Assembly (NCBI GenBank): GCA_964536835.1
Contig: CAZIAZ010000037.1
Span: forward strand, 1 to 29,236
Reading direction: 5' to 3'
DNA from: DAONFI01 sp035403485
GTDB taxonomy: Bacteria > Planctomycetota > Phycisphaerae > SM23-33
Length of the DNA stretch: 29,236 nucleotides
A model generated the notes under the pieces. That model was not told where the DNA came from, made no database searches, and was given only the letters and a program-made list of their open reading frames with translations. Made by a program: the position numbers and the translations under genes. Below, in pieces: positions 14,737 through 22,862 of the stretch; position 1 is the stretch's first letter, and every line of letters starts with the position of its first letter.

Positions 14737-16053
14737 TTATTTTTCAAATCGTTTCATTGGGCTTTTGGCGTGAGCGGTAAGGCCTTCGCGGGAAGCAAAG
14801 TCAAAAATGTCGGCTTTGTCTTCATCGAGTGATTTTTTGTCGTACTCGATGATACTCGACGATTTCAGAAAATCGTTTACGCTCAGTGGGCTGAAGCATT
14901 TTGCGCCGCCGCCTGTCGGCAGGACATGGCTTGGGCCGGCGTAATAATCGCCCACCGGCACGGGTGTGTAGTGGCCCAAAAATATTGCGCCGGCATTGCG
15001 GATTTTTTTCAGCGTCGCATGGCTGTCCGCCGTAATAATCTGCAGATGTTCCGCGGCAAAGTCATTTGCAAGTTCGCAGGCCGAGTCAATATCGGCTGCC
15101 AATATGACGGCTGAGTATTTTTCAAGGCTGGCGGCTATCGCGTCGCTGCGTGAGAGTAGCTTAATCTGGCTGGCGAGTTCGTCGATGACTGTCTTGCAGA
15201 GCGGTTCACTCGTGGTTATGAGTATGGCTGAGCCAGGGTCGTGTTCCGCCTGAGCCATCATGTCAGCCGCTATGCATTTTGCGTCGGCCGTTTCATCGGC
15301 TAATATGAGCACTTCACTTGGGCCGGCGACGGAATCTATTGCGACCTTGCCGAATAGTTTGCGTTTGGCTTCTGCGACGAAGGCATTGCCGGGGCCGACG
15401 ATTTTCTGGACCGGTTTTATGGTCTGAGTGCCGAGGGCGAGAGCGGCGATGGCTTGTGCTCCGCCGAGGCGATAAACTTCGGTTATGCCTAGTTCGCCGG
15501 CTAATGCAAGTACCATTGGATTGATATCGCCGTCCGTATTCGGCGGCGAAACCATGACGATTTCCTTCACGCCGGCTACCTGCGCCGGCACTGCCGTCAT
15601 GAGTACCGTCGACGGATAGAGCGCCTTGCCGCCTGGCACATATAAGCCGACGCGTTCAATCGGCGTATAACGAACGCCGAGCGAACGGCCGCCTCGCCGT
15701 AACGGCGCAGGGGCGGATATTTTTATATGTTGCTGATATTCACGTATGTTTTTTATCGCCCGCCTCATCAGTGAAAGAAATTCCGGCTGTGCCTGGCGAT
15801 GGACGGATGCTATCTTATCTCCAGGCACTCTAAGTGCTTGTGACGTGAGCGTGACGCGGTCAAGCTGCTTTTCATATTCAATCAGAGCATCATCGCCGCG
15901 AGAAGCAACCCGGGCGATGATGTCCGCAACTATTGTCGGGATGTTTATCGCCGTCGGCCCGCTTGTCAATCCGCCCTGACGAAGCAGATTGATTACGGAC
16001 CGACATTTTTGTCTGAAATCTTTTTCGCTGTTTTTTATCACCTGGATATTCAT
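14737..16053 (-). CDS. hisD: Histidinol dehydrogenase
   Basis: The 438-residue enzyme catalyses the last two oxidations of histidine synthesis (histidinol to histidine) with NAD+ and Zn2+. The family signature is present: IDSVAGPSEVLILADETAD (around residue 240) followed by AQAEHDPGSA. The late GPSHVLPTGGGAKCFSPLSV (about 375-395) and the His of AAEHLQ contribute to zinc and catalysis. The ATG at 16053 is preferred because GGAGA lies about 7 nt upstream on the minus strand and the resulting length is standard. A longer frame from 16101 would add 16 residues. No other his gene is adjacent, so the pathway is scattered. A bidirectional terminator lies about 120 nt downstream. Confidence 0.96.
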   Translation of the reverse strand: MNIQVIKNSEKDFRQKCRSVINLLRQGGLTSGPTAINIPTIVADIIARVASRGDDALIEYEKQLDRVTLTSQALRVPGDKIASVHRQAQPEFLSLMRRAIKNIREYQQHIKISAPAPLRRGGRSLGVRYTPIERVGLYVPGGKALYPSTVLMTAVPAQVAGVKEIVMVSPPNTDGDINPMVLALAGELGITEVYRLGGAQAIAALALGTQTIKPVQKIVGPGNAFVAEAKRKLFGKVAIDSVAGPSEVLILADETADAKCIAADMMAQAEHDPGSAILITTSEPLCKTVIDELASQIKLLSRSDAIAASLEKYSAVILAADIDSACELANDFAAEHLQIITADSHATLKKIRNAGAIFLGHYTPVPVGDYYAGPSHVLPTGGGAKCFSPLSVNDFLKSSSIIEYDKKSLDEDKADIFDFASREGLTAHAKSPMKRFEK

Positions 16054-16107
16054 GTCGTTCTCCGTCTGCGTACATTTTAAGTATGCCGGCGTTTTTTGCA
16101 ATCATGA

Positions 16108-16135
16108 TTGACTATTTTGAAAATATTTGTATCAT
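16108..16135 (+). promoter_or_regulatory. Sigma70-type promoter for the EIIA-CBS/transporter pair
   Basis: TTGACT (16108-16113) and TATCAT (16130-16135) are separated by 16 nt, about 107 nt before the EIIA-CBS start. A 10-nt palindrome, AATCATGATT (16100-16109), overlaps the -35 box and could be an operator. Confidence 0.5.
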
Positions 16136-16241
16136 GCTTCTTTCTGCGTCTCTTGCGCATAGAAAATACCGTAATAAACAATACATGTAAGCTGACGGTC
16201 TGCGTCTATAAAAAAACAGGAACTTTTACGATAGGTGAAGT

Positions 16242-17165
16242 ATGGAACTGACAAGGTATTTCAGCCCCGAGCAGGTACTCCTGGGCCTTGAAGTGAAAGA
16301 CAAGTGGGAGTTACTGGACAAAATGGTCGACAGCGTACTGCAGGGTAAAATCTGTAGCCGCCAGGATGCTGACGTGAAAAATGCCATACGCCAGGAAGTC
16401 ATGAATCGCGAAAAAACCACTCCGACGGGCTTTGGCGGCGGTTTCGCTTTTCCCCACGCCCGTGTCCGCGGATTTAACGGATTTGCTTTTTGCATTGCCG
16501 TCCTGAAACAGCCGATTGATTATAACGCAATGGACAACAAGCCTGTGCAGATAGCATGCATGGCAATAACGCCGGAAAATTCTCCTGCGATAGGCTTAAA
16601 AGCCATGGGCACTGTAGCTGTACTGCTCGGCGATGAAGCCGTCAGAAACGTTTTCCTTTCTGCCGCCGACCCGCAGAAAGTCTTTGACCTCATAGACTCC
16701 AAGGGCCTTCGCCTGGACAGTTCCATAACGGCTGAAACGATTATGCGTGAGCCGTATATGCTGAAAATCCAAAGGCATACGCCGCTTCGCCAGGTCGCAC
16801 ACCAGATGTTCAAGCATAACGTCGATGCATGCTGCGTGCTCGACGACGAAGAACATGTTGTCGGCGAGATTACGTGCAATGCGCTTTTCAAGAAGGGTGT
16901 GCCGGATTTCTTTTCACAGTTGGCCAGCGTGGCGTTCATACGCGATTTCGACCCCTTTGAAGCTTATTTTGAGCACGAGGCTCATTCGACGGCTGGCGAT
17001 GTCATGAGCGAAGATTTTGCGTCTCTGGACGTTAGCGCCACCATGATGGAAATAATTTTCCTGCTTGCGGTGAAAAACTATTCAAAGATTTACGTTACTC
17101 GCAACGGCAGACGCGCGGGCATAATTGACCGTATCGCAGTTCTAGAAAAGGTGCTTAACCTTTAA
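16242..17165 (+). CDS. PTS EIIA (fructose/Ntr type) fused to CBS-domain region
   Basis: The 307-residue protein joins two regulatory modules. Residues about 1-155 form a PTS EIIA type-2 domain with the phosphorylatable His72 in FAFPHARV, preceded by TTPTGFGGG. EIIA domains of this class receive phosphate from HPr/EI or NPr and either pass it to sugar permeases or, in the PtsN branch, regulate ion transport. Residues about 160-305 look like a tandem CBS pair: ITAETIMREPYMLKIQRHTP with VDACCVLDDEEHVVGEIT, and GDVMSEDFASLDVSATMMEI with IYVTRNGRRAGIIDRI. CBS pairs usually bind adenine nucleotides. The transporter gene follows 21 nt downstream, so this is probably its dedicated phosphorylation- and nucleotide-responsive regulator. 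No EI, HPr or EIIB/C gene is adjacent. Confidence 0.87.
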   Translation: MELTRYFSPEQVLLGLEVKDKWELLDKMVDSVLQGKICSRQDADVKNAIRQEVMNREKTTPTGFGGGFAFPHARVRGFNGFAFCIAVLKQPIDYNAMDNKPVQIACMAITPENSPAIGLKAMGTVAVLLGDEAVRNVFLSAADPQKVFDLIDSKGLRLDSSITAETIMREPYMLKIQRHTPLRQVAHQMFKHNVDACCVLDDEEHVVGEITCNALFKKGVPDFFSQLASVAFIRDFDPFEAYFEHEAHSTAGDVMSEDFASLDVSATMMEIIFLLAVKNYSKIYVTRNGRRAGIIDRIAVLEKVLNL

Positions 17166-17186
17166 AAAGGTTAAAAGAGGTGTATC

Positions 17187-18521
17187 ATGTTAGCAGCATC
17201 CCTGCCTGTATCGCTGATAGTAATATTCCTGGTGGTTTACGGCCTTATCGCGACGGAGAAAATGGATAAGACCATTGCTGCCGGCCTTGGCGCGGCTCTC
17301 GTCATCGGCCTGCATTACATACCATATGAAGAGGCACTCGAAAAAGTCGACCTGAACGTCATCTTCCTGCTTATCGGCATGATGATGATAGTCAACATAC
17401 TTGCAAAGACTGGCATGTTCGAATGGCTGGCGACGCTTATCGCCAAAGCGGTGCGCGGCAATGCGTTGCTGATTTTCATGCTGTTTCTCATAATCACCGC
17501 CGTCATTTCTTCGGTATTGGATAACGTCACGACCGTCATACTGATTGCTCCGATTACAATACTTGTCTGCCAGGTGCTCGAACTGCCGGCGATACCGTTT
17601 CTGGTATTCGAGGCGCTGTTTTCAAATATCGGCGGTACGGCGACGCTTGTTGGTGACCCGCCGAACGTTATTATCGGTTCGCAGGCTAAATTGAGCTTCA
17701 ATGAATTCATAATGCACCTTACGCCGGTAATAGTAATTGTGATGATAATTTCCCTTGCGGTAGTGTATCTATGGTTTGGCCGCAAGTTCAAGGTGCGACA
17801 GAGCGCTCGCGAACAGATAATGAAAACCAATCCGTCACTGGCGATTATCGACCGCAACAACATGATAAAAGGCCTGTGCATTTTTGCTCTGGTGCTGGCT
17901 GGATTTTTCCTCGGCAGAGTGCTTGATATTGAACCGGGTATAGTTGCATTGGCCGGCGGCATGCTTATGGCGCTGGTCTGTCGGGTGGAGATTCATCGCG
18001 TGCTGGGCAAAGTCGAGTGGAACACCATAATGTTTTTCGTCGGGCTGTTCATTCTCATCGGCTCGCTTGAAGTGAATCACGTGTTCGAAAAAATGGGACA
18101 GGGAATGCTGTGGCTGACGAACGGCAATCTTCTTATGACGGTAATAGTTCTGTTATGGTTCAGTGCGATTGCGTCGGCTATTGTGGACAATATTCCGCTG
18201 GTAATTGCCATGATACCACTCATCAAATCCATAATACCCGATTTCGCGCATAATATGGGACTCGATGTCGCTTCGCATCAGGCGCAGATTCTGATATCCG
18301 ATCCGTTGTACTGGTCGCTTGCTCTTGGGGCGTGTTTGGGCGGCAATGGTACGATGGTTGGTGCGTCGGCTAACGTCGTCATATGTCAGATAGCCAAACG
18401 CAACAACTATAACATAACGTTTATGGGTTTCACGAAACTCGGCATGCCCATGATGGTGCTTAGCCTTGTTATATGTACCTGCTATTTGTGGTTGCGTTAT
18501 TTCGTGTTCAACCACGTGTAA
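17187..18521 (+). CDS. ArsB/NhaD-superfamily ion transporter
   Basis: This 444-residue polytopic membrane protein has about 11-12 hydrophobic segments and belongs to the ion-transporter superfamily that includes ArsB, NhaD and the P protein. The two inverted halves each carry a conserved re-entrant motif: SNIGGTATLVGDPPNVIIGS (about 150-170) and GGNGTMVGASANVVICQI (about 388-405). Each is preceded by a helix with Asp-Asn (VLDNVTTVIL, IVDNIPLVIA) that likely forms the cation or proton site. The motif set favours a Na+/H+ antiporter or related anion/proton carrier, but the ion cannot be told from sequence. A Shine-Dalgarno AGAGGTG lies about 7 nt before the ATG. It is the second gene after EIIA-CBS. 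A weak hairpin with T's follows at 18533-18556. Confidence 0.9.
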   Translation: MLAASLPVSLIVIFLVVYGLIATEKMDKTIAAGLGAALVIGLHYIPYEEALEKVDLNVIFLLIGMMMIVNILAKTGMFEWLATLIAKAVRGNALLIFMLFLIITAVISSVLDNVTTVILIAPITILVCQVLELPAIPFLVFEALFSNIGGTATLVGDPPNVIIGSQAKLSFNEFIMHLTPVIVIVMIISLAVVYLWFGRKFKVRQSAREQIMKTNPSLAIIDRNNMIKGLCIFALVLAGFFLGRVLDIEPGIVALAGGMLMALVCRVEIHRVLGKVEWNTIMFFVGLFILIGSLEVNHVFEKMGQGMLWLTNGNLLMTVIVLLWFSAIASAIVDNIPLVIAMIPLIKSIIPDFAHNMGLDVASHQAQILISDPLYWSLALGACLGGNGTMVGASANVVICQIAKRNNYNITFMGFTKLGMPMMVLSLVICTCYLWLRYFVFNHV

Positions 18522-18532
18522 GACGGACTGCG

Positions 18533-18556
18533 AAATGAGTTTTCATTTTTTGATTT
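18533..18556 (+). terminator. Weak terminator candidate after the transporter
   Basis: AAATGA (18533-18538) and TCATTT (18543-18548) form a small AT-rich hairpin with a 4-nt loop, followed by TTTGATTTTTTT. Wider arms AAGACGGA (about 18520-18527) and TCCGTCTT (about 18570-18577) also pair around it. Confidence 0.4.
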
Positions 18557-18581
18557 TTTTGCGTACAATATCCGTCTTGCC

Positions 18582-19970
18582 ATGAAAGTATATCTTGAAA
18601 CGTTGGGTTGTCAGATGAATCGGCTCGATAGTGAGCTGATAGGCGGCATGTTGCGCGCGGAGGGTTATTCCTTTACGGATGACCCGCGGTCAGCTGACGT
18701 GCTGTTATATAACACCTGTTCCGTTCGCGACCATGCCGAACAGAAGGTCTATTCCAGGCTCGGTGCCGATGCTCGCAGGAAATCGGCGGGTAAAAAACTG
18801 ATAGTCGGCGTTCTGGGCTGTATGGCGCAAAAGGATCGTGAAGGGTTGGCCAGGTATCCGGCAGTGGATATTATTTGTGCGCCAGGGCAGATTTACAGGC
18901 TGTGCGATATGCTTGCGCAGGCAGCTTCATCGAAAGGCCTTCAGATTGCACTTGACCCAAAGCGCAACGAACCCGTCGACGAGGCTGCCAGGCAAGCCAT
19001 TGATGAGATGGATATTTTACGCGATATTTCTGTTACGCCCAGCCGCAGCCAGGCGTTTGTTCGCGTTATGCGCGGCTGCGACAATTTTTGCACTTACTGT
19101 ATTGTGCCGTATACCCGCGGCCCTGAAGCCAGCCGTTCGCCGCACGACGTTTATGAGGAGGTTCGCCGTCTCGTCGATGCCGGCCGAAGTGAAATAACCC
19201 TTCTTGGCCAGACGGTCAACAGCTATCATCATTCAGCCGGCGGCGTGACGACGGGTTTTGCCGACTTGTTGTGCATGCTTTCTCCTATCGTCGGGTTGCG
19301 GCGTCTGAGGTTTGTGACGAGTCATCCGATGTCGTTTGACGAAAATATCTTGACGGCTATGCGCGACCTGCCCAATGTCTGTCACTATATGCATGTGCCT
19401 GCACAGAGCGGTTCTGATGTCATGCTCAAAGCCATGAATCGCGGATATACCTCCGCCGTGTATGACGAACTCATATGTACAGCCCGTTCGATTGTGCCGG
19501 ATATGGTTTTTGCCGGCGATTTTATCGTCGGTTTTCCTGGCGAGACGGACGAAGACCATGCCGCGTCGGCAGAGCTTATCCGTCGTACCGGTTACAGAAA
19601 TTCGTTCATTTTCAAATATTCGCCGCGGCCGGGTACGTTGGCGGCTAAAAAGTATGCCGACGATATTTCGGAAGAAACCAAAAAAAATCGCAACAACGAA
19701 TTGTTGGCTGTTCAGAAAGAAGTTTCACTTGTACACCACGAGGCGTTTGTCGGCAGAACTCTGGAAGTTCTTGTAACCGGGCCAAGCCGCCGCAGTGACC
19801 GTCAGGATTCACCCGGAACCGCCCGACGCATGCAGATGATGGGCAGAACGCGCGGCGATCATATTGTAATTTTCGACGGCCCTGAGTCGTCGACCGATAC
19901 ATACCGCGATGTGACCATAACTTCTGCCGGAGAACTCATCCTGTTCGGGGAATTGAATCCTTTGGCTTGA
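18582..19970 (+). CDS. miaB: tRNA-2-methylthio-N6-dimethylallyladenosine synthase
   Basis: This 462-residue radical-SAM methylthiotransferase adds the ms2 group to i6A37 of tRNAs reading UNN codons. The three parts are complete. The N-terminal UPF0004 domain has its three cluster cysteines (ETLGCQMN near 12, YNTCSVRD near 48, VLGCMAQKD near 82). The radical-SAM site is in RVMRGCDNFCTYCIVPYTRG (about 160-180), and a C-terminal TRAM domain runs from about 385. CDNFCTYC is the CxxxCxxC cluster motif. The MiaB-type DNFCTYCIVPYTRG supports MiaB over MtaB or RimO. No Shine-Dalgarno is visible before the ATG, and a TACAAT at 18564-18569 suggests a very short leader. Confidence 0.95.
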   Translation: MKVYLETLGCQMNRLDSELIGGMLRAEGYSFTDDPRSADVLLYNTCSVRDHAEQKVYSRLGADARRKSAGKKLIVGVLGCMAQKDREGLARYPAVDIICAPGQIYRLCDMLAQAASSKGLQIALDPKRNEPVDEAARQAIDEMDILRDISVTPSRSQAFVRVMRGCDNFCTYCIVPYTRGPEASRSPHDVYEEVRRLVDAGRSEITLLGQTVNSYHHSAGGVTTGFADLLCMLSPIVGLRRLRFVTSHPMSFDENILTAMRDLPNVCHYMHVPAQSGSDVMLKAMNRGYTSAVYDELICTARSIVPDMVFAGDFIVGFPGETDEDHAASAELIRRTGYRNSFIFKYSPRPGTLAAKKYADDISEETKKNRNNELLAVQKEVSLVHHEAFVGRTLEVLVTGPSRRSDRQDSPGTARRMQMMGRTRGDHIVIFDGPESSTDTYRDVTITSAGELILFGELNPLA

Positions 19971-19983
19971 CGGCGGCTGTTAA

Positions 19984-20015
19984 TTGCAGGCAGCCAGGGT
20001 GTTTGGGGTAGGTTC
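19984..20015 (-). repeat. Dispersed repeat family B, copy 2 (REP-like)
   Basis: The reverse complement matches 1014-1045 at 27 of 32 positions, with an identical 18-nt block at 19983-20000. It lies right after the miaB stop. Part of it (GGCTG...CAGCC, about 19975-19995) can fold. Confidence 0.55.
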
Positions 20016-20118
20016 TAATAAAGTTTCGCATATTTCTTGCAAACAGGCTGCTTTTGTAAATAATAATGAAAATGGTTTTTGACGTTACATTGCGTCAGCC
20101 GTACGACAGGTGTGATTT

Positions 20119-22314
20119 TTGAGTGATATAAACGCAAGGCCTGTCATTTTTTGGGAAAATTGTCATTTATCAGAATGCGAATGCTGTCGAATGAACATTT
20201 CCGATGCTGAAAATCTGCAAGACGACTCTGCCGGCAATAATAATGATGCCTGCAGTGGTAAATTCATGCGCGAATTCAAGAATCTCATGACCAGCCGCCG
20301 GATAATGCCGCTGTGGGTGCTGGCTGCGGAATCTTATGCGATTTTTTTCATATTCCGGCTGTTGCTTTTCCTGTTTTCACTCGTCGCCATGAAAAAAGTC
20401 TCCGTTCGCGAGATAGTGCATTGTTTCTGGGTGGGGCTTGGCTTTGACAGTATGGTAGTCGGCTATATTGTTCTTCCGCTGGCGGTACTCCTTACGATAT
20501 CGAGAGCCTGGATTTTTGAACGCAACTGGTTTCATCGTCTAATTACATGTTACCTTACATTGATGACGATTTATCTGCTGTTTATTGAGACCGTTGGTTT
20601 TTTCTATTTTCTGCATTACGGCCAACGTATCAACTGGATAGCGCCGTATTACCTTCTCAGCCCGCATGAGGTTTTCGGATATATTTTCAGGGTTTATCCC
20701 TGGGCGTATTTGTCTTTTATCATGTTTCCGGTGCTGTTCTATTTTCTCTATACATTTTTTCGCAATCTTTTCTGGGGCAAGTCGGTGCCTGTTCTGCCCG
20801 GCTGGCGACGGCCGGCGTTGGTGGCGGCGGTGCTTCTGCTGTGCATAATTGCCTGCCGCGGCGGTTTCGGCAACAGACCCTTGAATATGGCGACGGTTTA
20901 CAAGGATACGCATAATCAGCTGCTTGCGGAATTAGCCAAAAATCACTCTTATACGCTTTTTTACGGAACGAAAAATCTCATAGACGACCGGAATTCCGAT
21001 GAAAAGGAAATGTTCGGCCTCATGTCGCACCGATACGCCGCTCCTGTTGCCGTCCGGATGCTGTATCAGGCGGATGACCAGCCGCTGCACGATACGGCTA
21101 ATCCCTTGTGGCGAAGGACGGATACCGGCAGAAAACGGCTTGACTGCAATGTCGTGGTCATAGTCATGGAGAGCATGGCTGGCGAACTTATCGGCGCATT
21201 GCAATATCCGAACGCGAAAAGCTGCTCGCCGAACCTGGACAGACTCTGTCGCGAAGGACTGTTTTTAAGCCGTCTGTATGCTGTTGGCGCACGTACGTCG
21301 CGCGGCATGGTTGGGACGTTATGCGGCTATCCCGACCTCGGCTGGAAGACTGTACTTATGCGGCCTAATGCGATAGGGCATTTCCTGACTCTGCCGACGT
21401 TTTTTAAAAAACGCGGCTATGAAACGGCGTTCGTTTATGGCGGCCAGATGTCGTTCGACAATATGGGGCCGTTCTTCGGTGCTGGCGGCGTTGGAAAAAT
21501 GATAGGCCAGGAACAGATTACAGCTACGCAGCCGGGCAGCAGTTGGGGTTGGCCGGACGAATTTATTTTCAACAAGGCACTGACTACTTTTGACGATATG
21601 GCGAAAAGGGATAAGAGATTTTTCGGCATAATTCTGACCGTATCCAACCATCCGCCGTTTGACGTGCCTGACGGCAGAGTCAAAATGCTTCCGCTCGACG
21701 ACGATGCCAACCGCATAAAGAACGCCACGCGATATGCCGACTGGGCTCTGGGCCGTTTTTTTGACGAGGCATCCCGCAAGCCGTGGTTTCGCGATACCAT
21801 CTTCGTGCTTGTCGCCGACACCGGCAGGGAAGTGGCGTTCGACAAGACGAAAATAATCGATGCCGTGAGTTTCCGTGTTCCATGTCTTTTCTATTCACCT
21901 GCTAACATCAAGCCGCAGGTCCTCGATACCATCGCCAGTCAGACCGACATTGCCCCCACACTGCTTTCGATGCTTGGGGGCAGTTTCGAGCACTGTTTTC
22001 TGGGCCGTAATATTCTGGAAGTGCCGAAAAACGACGGCTTTGCGCTGTTGCGGGAGGATGACCGGATGGGCTTCATCTACGGCGACAGCCTGGTGATTCA
22101 GCCGCCGCGAAGTCGGCCGATATTATACAATTTGGACAAATTCGCCGTCAGTGAAAAATACGACCCTGCCGGCGTTGAAACGCTGGGGGTTCTGACCCGT
22201 ATGCACGCCATTTACGGCATGGCCAAGTACTTGTATGACAAGGGCATATACAATGACCCGAAGTTGACTGCGAATAAACGTGGAAATTCAAATGAAAAGC
22301 GAAAGGAACATTGA
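20119..22314 (+). CDS. LTA-synthase-like membrane sulfatase/phosphotransferase family protein
   Basis: The 731-residue product has about five membrane helices (about 65-265) and a large extracytoplasmic alkaline-phosphatase-superfamily domain (about 345-670) of the LtaS/OpgB type. LtaS-type enzymes transfer phosphoglycerol or phosphoethanolamine to glycans or lipids outside the inner membrane. Visible site elements are the metal-binding Glu in VVVIVMESMAG, the likely nucleophile Thr in GARTSRGMVGTLCGYP, and VSNHPPFD. The usual late metal motif D-H-G reads ADTG here (codons GAC ACC GGC), so the conserved His is Thr. The start is uncertain. TTG at 20119 has an AGGTG 6 nt upstream and adds a Cys-rich N-terminus (four Cys in residues 15-23). 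ATG at 20191 or 20266 would drop it. The stop overlaps the apt start (TGATG). Confidence 0.82.
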   Translation: MSDINARPVIFWENCHLSECECCRMNISDAENLQDDSAGNNNDACSGKFMREFKNLMTSRRIMPLWVLAAESYAIFFIFRLLLFLFSLVAMKKVSVREIVHCFWVGLGFDSMVVGYIVLPLAVLLTISRAWIFERNWFHRLITCYLTLMTIYLLFIETVGFFYFLHYGQRINWIAPYYLLSPHEVFGYIFRVYPWAYLSFIMFPVLFYFLYTFFRNLFWGKSVPVLPGWRRPALVAAVLLLCIIACRGGFGNRPLNMATVYKDTHNQLLAELAKNHSYTLFYGTKNLIDDRNSDEKEMFGLMSHRYAAPVAVRMLYQADDQPLHDTANPLWRRTDTGRKRLDCNVVVIVMESMAGELIGALQYPNAKSCSPNLDRLCREGLFLSRLYAVGARTSRGMVGTLCGYPDLGWKTVLMRPNAIGHFLTLPTFFKKRGYETAFVYGGQMSFDNMGPFFGAGGVGKMIGQEQITATQPGSSWGWPDEFIFNKALTTFDDMAKRDKRFFGIILTVSNHPPFDVPDGRVKMLPLDDDANRIKNATRYADWALGRFFDEASRKPWFRDTIFVLVADTGREVAFDKTKIIDAVSFRVPCLFYSPANIKPQVLDTIASQTDIAPTLLSMLGGSFEHCFLGRNILEVPKNDGFALLREDDRMGFIYGDSLVIQPPRSRPILYNLDKFAVSEKYDPAGVETLGVLTRMHAIYGMAKYLYDKGIYNDPKLTANKRGNSNEKRKEH

Positions 22315-22844
22315 TGTCGAAAGTTGATATTGCATCATATATACGCGATGTTCGTGATTTTCCCAAGCCCGGGATAGTTTTCAAGGACATAACACCGCTG
22401 TTGTGCAGCCATGCTGCTTTGGATGAAACCGTGTCTCTTCTTCTTTCGCCGTTTGCGAATGAGAAAATCGACCTGGTTTGCGGGATTGAATCCCGCGGGT
22501 TCATTTTCGGTTCGCTGATTGCGAACCGTCTTGGGGTAGGTTTTGTGCCGATACGCAAAGCCGGCAAACTTCCCGCTGAAACGCTTGAAGAATCATATGA
22601 GCTTGAATATGGCCGTGCGACGATAGAAATACATACCGACGCTGTAAAACCCGGCCAGCGTGTACTGATGGTCGACGACCTTCTTGCGACCGGCGGAACG
22701 ATGGCTGCCGCGTGTCGGCTGGTTGAGCGGCTGGGCGGCGAAGTGGTGGGCTGTCCGTTCGTGATAGAGTTGACGTTCATTCCAGGTCGCAAGGCGCTGG
22801 CAAAATACCGTGTTCACTCTTTGCTAAAAGTTACGGGTGAATGA
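22314..22844 (+). CDS. apt: Adenine phosphoribosyltransferase
   Basis: The 176-residue enzyme salvages adenine to AMP using PRPP. The N-terminal FPKPGIVFKDITPLL (about 16-30), the central GIESRGFIFGS (about 58-68), RKAGKLP (about 81-87) and the PRPP-binding VLMVDDLLATGGTM (about 117-130) are textbook. The ATG at 22314 overlaps the preceding stop by 1 nt (TGATG) and has AAGGA 6 nt upstream. A TTG three bases earlier is less well placed. Coupling to an envelope enzyme gene is unusual in content but clear in layout. comM follows 18 nt downstream, so three genes may be co-transcribed. Confidence 0.96.
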   Translation: MSKVDIASYIRDVRDFPKPGIVFKDITPLLCSHAALDETVSLLLSPFANEKIDLVCGIESRGFIFGSLIANRLGVGFVPIRKAGKLPAETLEESYELEYGRATIEIHTDAVKPGQRVLMVDDLLATGGTMAAACRLVERLGGEVVGCPFVIELTFIPGRKALAKYRVHSLLKVTGE

Positions 22845-22862
22845 CGGAGAGATTTTTATCAA

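Noticed and set aside
17315..17962. 215-residue minus-strand ORF
   Set aside because: Antisense to the transporter gene; no domain seen.
22148..22792. 214-residue minus-strand ORF
   Set aside because: Antisense to apt and the end of the LTA-synthase-like gene; shadow.
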